Assembly: GCA_046293075.1 (NCBI GenBank)
Contig: JBKBPL010000022.1
Coordinates: 10,409 to 74,408, forward strand
DNA length: 64,000 nucleotides
DNA from: Ga0077530 sp046293075
GTDB taxonomy: Bacteria > Pseudomonadota > Alphaproteobacteria > Rhizobiales > Hyphomicrobiaceae
Direction: 5' to 3'
Shown here: piece by piece, positions 57,340 to 64,000 of the stretch
How the letters are laid out: each line of letters starts with the position of its first letter
How positions within the stretch are numbered: position 1 is the stretch's first letter
Notes under the pieces: model-generated
Database searches by the model: none
The model's input: only the letters and a program-made list of their open reading frames with translations
Told to the model about the DNA's origin: nothing
Program-made: the position numbers and the translations under genes

Positions 57340-60294
57340 ATGTCTCGCCAGGAATCCAATCAAGCCTTTGCCCTGACCTCCTTTTTGAATGGCGTGAACG
57401 CCGCCTACATTGAGGAGATGCAGGCCCAGTACGAGCGCAATCCGGGCTCGGTCAGCGATCAATGGCGCCTCTTCTTTCAAAGCCTCCAGGAGGAGCAGGC
57501 ACGCCACGGCGGCGAAGGGCACACCGGGCCGTCCTGGGGCCGCTCCCTCGATGAGCTGCAAGCGCCCGGCGAGTTGGTGGCGGCGCTGACATCAGATTTC
57601 GGGGCGGCCGAGCGGGACGTGCGCGAGAAGCTCGGCCAGCGCGCGCAAACGTTCGGCTATGACCTGTCCCCCGCCGCTTCCTACCGCGCCACGCAGGACA
57701 GCCTGCGCGCGCTCATGCTGATCCGCGCCTATCGCGTGATGGGGCACCTCGCCGCCGATCTCGACCCCCTCGGCATTGCCGAGCGCAAGATCCACAAGGA
57801 GCTGCGCCCTGAGACCTACGGCTTCACCGAGGCCGATCTCGACCGGCCCATCTTCATCGACAAGGTGCTCGGCCTCGAGACCGCGACCATGCGCCAGATC
57901 CTGCGCATCCTGCGGCGGACCTACTGCCGGCACATCGGCGTCGAGTTCATGCACATCACGAGCCCGCAACAGAAGGCGTGGCTGCAGGAGCGCATCGAGG
58001 GTGCGGACAAGGACATCGTCTTCACGCCGGAAGGCAAGCGCGCCATCCTCAACAAGCTGATCGAGGTCGAGTCCTTCGAGAAGTTCGCCGATCTCAAGTA
58101 CACCGGCACCAAGCGCTTCGGTCTCGACGGCGGGGAGTCGATGGTGCCGGCGCTCGAGCAGATCATCAAGCGCGGCGGCCAGCTCGGCGTGAAGGAGATC
58201 GTCATCGGCATGGCACATCGCGGCCGCTTGAATGTGCTCGCGAGCGTGATGGGCAAGCCGCTGCGCGCGATCTTCAACGAGTTCAAAGGTGGCTCGTTCA
58301 AGCCCGACGAGGTCGAGGGCTCCGGCGACGTGAAGTACCACCTTGGAGCCTCGTCGGATCGCGAATTCGACGCGAACAAGGTTCATCTCTCGCTGACCGC
58401 GAACCCCTCACACCTCGAGATCGTGGATCCCGTGGTGCTCGGGAAGGTGCGCGCCAAGCAGGACCAGCACGGCTGCAAGCCCGGCGAGCGCCAGCCCGTG
58501 CTGCCGCTGCTCATCCACGGTGACGCGGCTTTTGCCGGGCAGGGTGTCGTTGCCGAATGCTTCGGCCTCTCGGGCCTCAAGGGGCACCGCACGGGCGGGT
58601 CGATCCACTTCATCATCAACAACCAGATCGGCTTCACGACGAACCCGCGCTACTCCCGCTCGTCGCCCTACTGCACCGATGTTGCCAAGATGGTCGAGGC
58701 GCCGATCTTCCACGTCAATGGCGACAATCCGGAAGCCGTGGTGCACGTCGCCAAGATCGCGACCGAGTTCCGCCAGCGCTTCCAGAAGCCGGTGGTCATC
58801 GACATGGTGTGCTACCGCCGCTTCGGCCACAACGAGTCGGACGAGCCGGCGTTCACGCAGCCGCTGATGTACCGCAAGATCCGCGCGCACGCGACGACCG
58901 CCCAGCTCTACGCCAAGCAGCTCATTGAGGAAGGCACGATCACCGCGGAGGACGAGGCGCGGCTGCGCCAGGAGAACCGTGCCCGCCTCGATGAAGAGTT
59001 TGCCGCCGCCGAAAGCTACAAGCCGAACAAGGCCGACTGGCTCGACGGTCGCTGGGCCGACATCGGCTTTGCCGAGGACGAGGCGCGCCGCGGCAACACC
59101 GGCGTCGATCTTGATGTGCTGCGCGACGTCGGGCGGCGCATAACGCGGATTCCGCAGGACTTCAATGCTCACCGCACTATTCAGCGCCTGCTCGACCGCC
59201 GCCGCGAGATGGTCGAGAGCGGTGAAGGCATCGACTGGGCCATGGCCGAGCACCTCGCCTTCGGCACGTTGCTCAAGGAGGGTTTCCCGGTCCGTCTCTC
59301 GGGTCAGGATGTCGAGCGCGGGACCTTCTCGCAGCGCCATTCGGTGCTGATCGACCAGGAGAGCGAGCGCCGTTATACGCCACTCAAGTACGTCGCCCCC
59401 GACCAGGCACGTTTCGAGGTCATCAACTCGATGCTCTCGGAGGAAGCGGTGCTGGCCTTCGAATATGGCTATACGCTCGCCGAGCCCATGGCGCTGGTCA
59501 TGTGGGAGGCGCAATTCGGCGACTTCGCGAACGGCGCCCAGGTCGTCTTCGATCAGTTCCTGTCTTCGGGCGAGCGGAAGTGGCTGCGCATGTCCGGTCT
59601 GGTTTGCCTGCTGCCGCACGGTTATGAGGGCCAGGGTCCTGAACACTCCTCCGCGCGCCTTGAGCGCTACCTCCAGCTCTGCGCCGAGGACAATTGGCAG
59701 GTGGCGAACTGCTCGACGCCGGCGAACTACTTCCACATCCTGCGCCGTCAGCTCCACCGCAAGTTCAGGAAGCCGCTCATCCTGATGACGCCGAAGTCGC
59801 TGCTGAGGCACAAGCGCGTCGTCTCGCGGCTCGACGAGATGGGGCCGGGGACGACATTCCACCGCGTCCTTTGGGATGACGCGCAGTCCCGCGAGGACGA
59901 GAAGATCAAGCTCGTCAAGGACGACAAAATTCGACGCGTCGTGATGTGCTCAGGCAAGGTCTACTATGACCTCTACGAGGCGCGCGAGGCGGCCGGGATC
60001 GACGATATCTACCTGCTGCGCGTCGAGCAGTTCTATCCGTTCCCGGCGCGCGCGCTGATGCACGAGCTTGCCCGTTTCCCGAAGGCGGAAATGGTCTGGG
60101 CGCAGGAAGAGCCAAAGAACATGGGGGCGTGGTCCTTCATCGAGCCGAACCTCGAGTGGGTACTCGAGCAGGTCAAGGCCGTGCACCCGCGACCGCGCTA
60201 TGCCGGGCGGCCAGCTTCGGCGGCAACTGCGACGGGCCTTGCCAAGAAGCACGCCGAGGAGCAGCAGGCGGTAATGGATCAGGCGCTGCGCTGA
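57340..60294 (+). CDS. sucA: 2-oxoglutarate dehydrogenase E1 component
   Basis: A 984-residue thiamin-diphosphate enzyme that decarboxylates 2-oxoglutarate. The N-terminus has the E1o-specific SFLNGVNAAYIEEMQAQYERNP and LFFQSLQEE. Motifs include GMAHRGRLNVLASVMGKPL, HLGASSDREF, HGDAAFAGQGVVAE, NNQIGFTTNPRYSRSSPYCTD, and the C-terminal LLPHGYEGQGPEHSSARLER and KVYYDLYEAR. The ATG at 57340 gives the normal length; the frame extends upstream without homology. First gene of sucA-sucB-lpd. Confidence 0.97.
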   Translation: MSRQESNQAFALTSFLNGVNAAYIEEMQAQYERNPGSVSDQWRLFFQSLQEEQARHGGEGHTGPSWGRSLDELQAPGELVAALTSDFGAAERDVREKLGQRAQTFGYDLSPAASYRATQDSLRALMLIRAYRVMGHLAADLDPLGIAERKIHKELRPETYGFTEADLDRPIFIDKVLGLETATMRQILRILRRTYCRHIGVEFMHITSPQQKAWLQERIEGADKDIVFTPEGKRAILNKLIEVESFEKFADLKYTGTKRFGLDGGESMVPALEQIIKRGGQLGVKEIVIGMAHRGRLNVLASVMGKPLRAIFNEFKGGSFKPDEVEGSGDVKYHLGASSDREFDANKVHLSLTANPSHLEIVDPVVLGKVRAKQDQHGCKPGERQPVLPLLIHGDAAFAGQGVVAECFGLSGLKGHRTGGSIHFIINNQIGFTTNPRYSRSSPYCTDVAKMVEAPIFHVNGDNPEAVVHVAKIATEFRQRFQKPVVIDMVCYRRFGHNESDEPAFTQPLMYRKIRAHATTAQLYAKQLIEEGTITAEDEARLRQENRARLDEEFAAAESYKPNKADWLDGRWADIGFAEDEARRGNTGVDLDVLRDVGRRITRIPQDFNAHRTIQRLLDRRREMVESGEGIDWAMAEHLAFGTLLKEGFPVRLSGQDVERGTFSQRHSVLIDQESERRYTPLKYVAPDQARFEVINSMLSEEAVLAFEYGYTLAEPMALVMWEAQFGDFANGAQVVFDQFLSSGERKWLRMSGLVCLLPHGYEGQGPEHSSARLERYLQLCAEDNWQVANCSTPANYFHILRRQLHRKFRKPLILMTPKSLLRHKRVVSRLDEMGPGTTFHRVLWDDAQSREDEKIKLVKDDKIRRVVMCSGKVYYDLYEAREAAGIDDIYLLRVEQFYPFPARALMHELARFPKAEMVWAQEEPKNMGAWSFIEPNLEWVLEQVKAVHPRPRYAGRPASAATATGLAKKHAEEQQAVMDQALR

Positions 60295-60363
60295 GAGCGC
60301 GGGGGCTGAGCAGGAAGGTAAGTGCGCGGCCGATCCGCGGCCGCGCGAGCAGAGGCAGATGAG

Positions 60364-61650
60364 ATGGCGATCGATATCAAGGTGCCGACGCTCGGCGAGT
60401 CCGTGACCGAGGCAACGCTTGCCAAGTGGTTCAAGAAGGCGGGCGAGGCGGTCGCCGTCGACGAGCCGCTGTGCGAGCTCGAAACGGAGAAGGTGACCGT
60501 CGAAGTCTCAGCGCCGGCTTCCGGCGTGCTCGCCGAGCTTGCGGTCGATGAGGGCGCAACCGTCGCGGTCGGCACCGTGATCGGGCGTCTCAATGAAGGT
60601 GGTGCTGTGGCCAAGGCTCCCGCGCCCGCCAAGGCCGCGCCGGCCGCGGCACCTGCGCCGGCGAAGGCGGAAGCCAAGGCGCCACCGAAAGCGGCGCCCG
60701 CCGCCGGCCCTGCCATGCCGCCATCGCCGGCCGCCGGCAAGCTCATGAAAGAAAAGGGTCTCGCGGAAGGCGAGGTCGCGGGCTCAGGCCGGCGCGGCCA
60801 AGTGCTGAAGGAGGATGTTCTCGCGGCCGAGGCGCGGCCCAAGCCCGAGCCGGCGCCAGCCGCTGCTGCGGCCGCTGCGGTCGCCTATGCGCCAGCCGTG
60901 CCGGCAGTTGCGCCGCAGCAGATGCGGCTTCCCTCCGCGCCGAATGACGAGGCGCGCGAGGAGCGCGTGCGCATGACGCGGCTGCGGCAGACCATCGCGC
61001 GCCGCCTCAAGGATGCGCAGAACACCGCCGCCATGCTGACCACGTTCAACGACGTGGACATGAGCGCCGTCATGGCCATGCGCGCGCAGTACAAGGATCT
61101 CTTCGAGAAGCGCCACGGCGTGAAGCTCGGCTTCATGAGCTTTTTCGTGAAGGCGTGCATCCAGGCGCTGAAGGAAATTCCTGCCGTCAACGCCGAGATC
61201 GACGGCGCCGACATCATCTACAAGAACTACTATCACATCGGCGTCGCCGTCGGCACGGAGAAGGGCCTCGTGGTACCCGTCGTGCGCGAGGCGGATCGCA
61301 TGAACCTCGCCGAGATCGAAGCGAAGATTGCCGATTTCGGCCGCCGCGCGCGCGATGGCAAGCTCTCCATCGAGGAAATGCAGGGCGGCACCTTCACGAT
61401 CTCGAACGGCGGCGTCTACGGCTCGCTCATGTCGACGCCGATCCTCAACGCACCGCAGTCCGGCATTCTCGGCATGCACAAGATCGAGGACCGCGCCGTC
61501 GTGCGGAACGGCCAGATCGTGATCCGGCCGATGATGTACCTGGCGCTGAGCTACGATCATCGCATCGTCGATGGTCGCGAGGCCGTGACCTTCCTCGTGC
61601 GCGTGAAGGAGTGCCTTGAAGACCCGCAGCGCTTCATCCTGGAACTGTGA
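60364..61650 (+). CDS. sucB: dihydrolipoyl succinyltransferase, 2-oxoglutarate dehydrogenase E2
   Basis: A 428-residue E2. It has a single lipoyl domain (residues 1-77) with the lipoylated Lys in CELETEKVTVEVSAPASG, then an Ala/Pro-rich linker (about 80-115), the E1/E3-binding domain PPSPAAGKLMKEKGLAEGEVAGSGRRGQVLKEDVL (in parts), a second Ala-rich linker, and the catalytic core ending LSYDHRIVDGREAV with His and Asp. The core starts RVRMTRLRQTIARRLKDAQNTAAMLTTFNDVD, in separate motifs. It is 69 bases after sucA. Confidence 0.96.
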   Translation: MAIDIKVPTLGESVTEATLAKWFKKAGEAVAVDEPLCELETEKVTVEVSAPASGVLAELAVDEGATVAVGTVIGRLNEGGAVAKAPAPAKAAPAAAPAPAKAEAKAPPKAAPAAGPAMPPSPAAGKLMKEKGLAEGEVAGSGRRGQVLKEDVLAAEARPKPEPAPAAAAAAAVAYAPAVPAVAPQQMRLPSAPNDEAREERVRMTRLRQTIARRLKDAQNTAAMLTTFNDVDMSAVMAMRAQYKDLFEKRHGVKLGFMSFFVKACIQALKEIPAVNAEIDGADIIYKNYYHIGVAVGTEKGLVVPVVREADRMNLAEIEAKIADFGRRARDGKLSIEEMQGGTFTISNGGVYGSLMSTPILNAPQSGILGMHKIEDRAVVRNGQIVIRPMMYLALSYDHRIVDGREAVTFLVRVKECLEDPQRFILEL

Positions 61651-61730
61651 AGCCGTCATCGCCCTTCTGCGGGCACGTGCAACATCAACAGGCGGCGCGT
61701 GCGCGAACGCCCTGAGAAAATGAGCTTGTC

Positions 61731-63134
61731 ATGAGCGCTTCCTACGATCTCATCGTCATCGGCACCGGCCCCGGCGGCTATGTGTGCGCGATTCGCGCAG
61801 CCCAGCTCGGCATGAAGGTCGCCGTCGTCGAGAAGCGCGCGACGCATGGCGGCACCTGCCTCAATGTCGGGTGCATTCCCTCGAAGGCACTGCTGCACGC
61901 GAGCGAGCTCTACCACGAGGCGCAGCACGGCTTTGCAGCCATGGGCATCGACGTCAAGCCGACGTTCGATCTGGCGCGCATGCAGGCCTACAAGGATGAG
62001 GGTGTCAAAGGGAACACGAACGGCATCGAGTTCCTTTTCAAGAAGAACAAGATCACGGCCTATCACGGTCTCGGGCGCATCGCCGGCGCGGGCAAGGTCG
62101 AGGTCGTGCTGACCGCGGGCGGCACCGAGACGCTCGAGACCAAGAGCCTCGTCATCGCGACCGGCTCCGACGTCGCGCGGCTTCCCGGCATCGAGATTGA
62201 CGAGCGGCGGGTCGTGTCCTCGACGGGCGCCCTGGTGCTCGATGAGGTGCCAGGGAAATTGCTGGTCGTCGGCGCGGGCGTGATCGGCTTGGAGCTTGGC
62301 AGTGTGTACCGCCGGCTCGGCTCGGAGGTGACCGTCATCGAGTATCTCGACCGCATTCTGCCGGGCATGGACCTCGATGTCGCGAAGAGCTTCCAGCGCA
62401 TCCTCGCCAAGCAGGGCTTCTCGTTCAAGCTCAGCTCCAAGGTCACGGCGGTCAAGACCGGCACGCGCGGCTGCATGGTCGCCGTCGAGCCGGCCAAGGG
62501 CGGCGAGGCCGAGGAAATAGAGGCAGATGTGGTCCTCGTGGCGATCGGCCGCGTGCCGTACACGACCGGGCTCGGCCTTGAGGCGGTGGGCGTGAAACTC
62601 GATGAGAGACAGCGCATTGCTGTCGATGCGCACTATGAGACGAGCGTGCCGGGCATCTACGCGCTCGGTGACGTCATTACTGGGCCCATGCTAGCGCACA
62701 AGGCCGAGGACGAGGGCGTCGCGGTCGCGGAGATCCTCGCCGGGCAGGCGGGGCATGTGAATTACGATGCCATCCCGAGCGTGATCTACACGGCGCCCGA
62801 GGTCGCCTCGGTCGGCAAGACGGAGGAAGAGCTGAGGGCCTTCGGCATACCCTACAAGGTCGGCAAGTTCCCCTTCACCGCCAATGCGCGCGCGAAGGTG
62901 AACCGCACGAGCGAGGGCTTTGTGAAGGTGCTGGCGGACGCCGCGACGGACCGCATTCTCGGCGTCCACATCATCGGTGCCAACGCTGGCGAGCTGATCG
63001 GCGAGGCAACCGTGATCATGGAGTTCGCCGGCTCCGCCGAGGACCTGGCGCGCATCTGCCACGCGCACCCGACGCTCTCCGAGGCCATTAAGGAGGCCGC
63101 GCTCGCCGTCGACAAGCGCCCCATTCACATGTGA
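61731..63134 (+). CDS. lpd: dihydrolipoyl dehydrogenase E3
   Basis: A 467-residue FAD/NAD disulfide reductase that reoxidises the E2 lipoyl group. FAD site: YDLIVIGTGPGGYVCAIRAAQLG; redox disulfide: GGTCLNVGCIPSKALL; NAD site: LLVVGAGVIGLELGSVYRRLGSEVTV (in two pieces); GIYALGDVITGPMLAHKAEDEG; and the interface HAHPTLSEAIKEA with the catalytic His and Glu. 80 bases after sucB, last gene of the set; converges on the next gene with 7 bases between stops. Confidence 0.96.
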   Translation: MSASYDLIVIGTGPGGYVCAIRAAQLGMKVAVVEKRATHGGTCLNVGCIPSKALLHASELYHEAQHGFAAMGIDVKPTFDLARMQAYKDEGVKGNTNGIEFLFKKNKITAYHGLGRIAGAGKVEVVLTAGGTETLETKSLVIATGSDVARLPGIEIDERRVVSSTGALVLDEVPGKLLVVGAGVIGLELGSVYRRLGSEVTVIEYLDRILPGMDLDVAKSFQRILAKQGFSFKLSSKVTAVKTGTRGCMVAVEPAKGGEAEEIEADVVLVAIGRVPYTTGLGLEAVGVKLDERQRIAVDAHYETSVPGIYALGDVITGPMLAHKAEDEGVAVAEILAGQAGHVNYDAIPSVIYTAPEVASVGKTEEELRAFGIPYKVGKFPFTANARAKVNRTSEGFVKVLADAATDRILGVHIIGANAGELIGEATVIMEFAGSAEDLARICHAHPTLSEAIKEAALAVDKRPIHM

Positions 63135-63141
63135 GGCGCCA

Positions 63142-64000
63142 CTACGTCCACCGCCACGTCGACTTCAAATCGCGGATGATCTCGCGCGCGGCGTTGTGGC
63201 CGGGCACGCCGGTCACGCCGCCACCCGGGTGCGCGCCTGAGCCGCAGAGATAGAGCCCCGGCACCGGGAGACGGTAATTGGCGTGGCCGACAAGAGGCCG
63301 CGCCGAGAAGAGCTGATCGAGCGAAAGCTGGCCGTGGAAGATGTCGCCATCGACGAGGCCAAAGCGGGTCTCGAGATCGAGCGGCGAGAGCACCTGGCGC
63401 GCGATCACGGATGCCTTGAAGTTCGGCGCGTGGCGGTTGACCGTCTCGATCACGAGGTCGGCAAACTGCTCCTTCTCGTGCCCATTGGCCCACGTGCGGG
63501 GCGTTGGAAGCTGCGGCGCGACATGCTGCACGAAAAGACTTGCGACATGCTGCCCCGATGGCGCGAGGCCGTCGTCGAGTGTGGAAGGGATCAGCATCTC
63601 AACGACGGGCTCGCGCGACCAGCCCTCGCGGCGCGCATCGAGATACGCGCGGTCGAGATAGTCGATTGTCGGACCGATGATGATGCCGGCGCCATGGTGG
63701 GCCTGCTTCTCGGTGCCCGGCCGACACGCGAAGTCAGGCAGCTCCGAGAGAGCAACGTTCATGCGGAATGTGCCGGAGCCGGTCTTGATGCGCAGGAAGC
63801 GGGCGCGCAGGTCGGGCGAGAGGGCATCCTCCGGCACGATCGAGCGGAAGAGCAGCTTCGGCCCGATGCCCGAGGCGACAGCGCGCGCGCGGATTTCCGC
63901 GCCGGTGTCGAGAATGACGCCGGCGGCGTACCCGCCGGCCATGCGCAGCCTGGCGACGCGGGCGCCGGTGTGTATTTCCGCGCCGGCCGCGCGGGCAGAT
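63142..64000 (-). CDS. NAD(P)/FAD-dependent oxidoreductase, phytoene desaturase-like (N-terminus outside window)
   Basis: C-terminal 286 codons are present and the frame stays open to the window edge. It is of the phytoene-dehydrogenase/PYROXD2-like FAD family. The closing FAD motif reads PGLYLCGSGAHPGGGVTGVPGHNAA. Earlier pieces are GAEIHTGARVARLRM, with DTGAEIRARAVASGIGPKLLF, and QLSLDQLFSARPL. The N-terminal Rossmann motif is not in view. No carotenoid genes are near, so the substrate may be another polyunsaturated or aromatic compound. Confidence 0.85.
   Translation of the reverse strand, partial: SARAAGAEIHTGARVARLRMAGGYAAGVILDTGAEIRARAVASGIGPKLLFRSIVPEDALSPDLRARFLRIKTGSGTFRMNVALSELPDFACRPGTEKQAHHGAGIIIGPTIDYLDRAYLDARREGWSREPVVEMLIPSTLDDGLAPSGQHVASLFVQHVAPQLPTPRTWANGHEKEQFADLVIETVNRHAPNFKASVIARQVLSPLDLETRFGLVDGDIFHGQLSLDQLFSARPLVGHANYRLPVPGLYLCGSGAHPGGGVTGVPGHNAAREIIRDLKSTWRWT

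Noticed and set aside
58408..59862. A 484-codon frame antisense to sucA
   Set aside because: sucA motifs run through the region without a break; the shadow has no homology-like blocks.
1..64000. Possible CRISPR array, tRNA or rRNA genes
   Set aside because: I found no regularly spaced repeats and no GGTTCRA-type T-loop with acceptor stem in the gaps I read. The gaps are short, and reading by eye can miss a single tRNA.

Overview
The window is a 64 kb piece of a G+C-rich alphaproteobacterial chromosome, most likely from the order Hyphomicrobiales (Rhizobiales) or a close relative. The reasons are the iscR-led suf operon with two cysteine desulfurases, an Irr/ICE-like operator in front of it, a Fur/Mur-type regulator lacking CxxC motifs, dnaB next to alr, clpS-clpA, and a glutamate-synthase-like block next to a type III glutamine synthetase. 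Almost every base is coding. I see no rRNA, tRNA, CRISPR array, prophage or insertion sequence. Both edges cut a gene: an SDR oxidoreductase on the left and a FAD oxidoreductase on the right.

Layout. 1-12.4 kb: an SDR fragment, the repair helicase UvrD, a DUF4384 protein with a degraded haem site, an alpha/beta hydrolase, the queuosine genes queA-tgt, a hotdog thioesterase, a DMT exporter, an epoxide-hydrolase-like protein, a small exported protein and a flavin monooxygenase. 12.7-17 kb: a four-gene block resembling mgsABC-gmaS (methylamine to gamma-glutamylmethylamide to N-methylglutamate; the same families are called glxBCD-glnT in rhizobia). 17-24.9 kb: an iron-sulfur assembly operon read leftward (iscR, nifS-like, sufB, an unknown small gene, sufC, sufD, sufS, sufT). 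25-32.5 kb: hydrolase, MOSC protein, Fur/Mur, YdcF, ftsX-ftsE, hpt, GNAT, purH. 32.8-36 kb: dnaB-alr converging on cvpA. 36-45 kb: exported and membrane functions (PQQ-type sugar dehydrogenase, M15-like peptidase, TAXI binding protein, P450, universal stress protein, P-type cation ATPase). 45-49.3 kb: a five-gene leftward run with kdgK and eda, probably for sugar-acid or keto-acid breakdown. 49.7-55.8 kb: clpS-clpA with a strong terminator, HIT protein, rhodanese, LLM oxidoreductase and a PcfJ-like protein. 56-63 kb: sucD-sucA-sucB-lpd, the lower TCA segment, without sucC beside it.

How it fits together: most genes are housekeeping (translation fidelity, Fe-S assembly, replication, division, proteolysis, TCA cycle). 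The least ordinary points are (a) a tRNA-guanine transglycosylase that has lost three of the four zinc ligands while keeping its catalytic aspartates, (b) a 109-bp inverted-repeat element that supplies both stop codons of a convergent gene pair, (c) an unknown 92-residue gene inside the suf operon, and (d) several perfect palindromes or direct repeats in control regions. No wholly new multi-gene system is evident.
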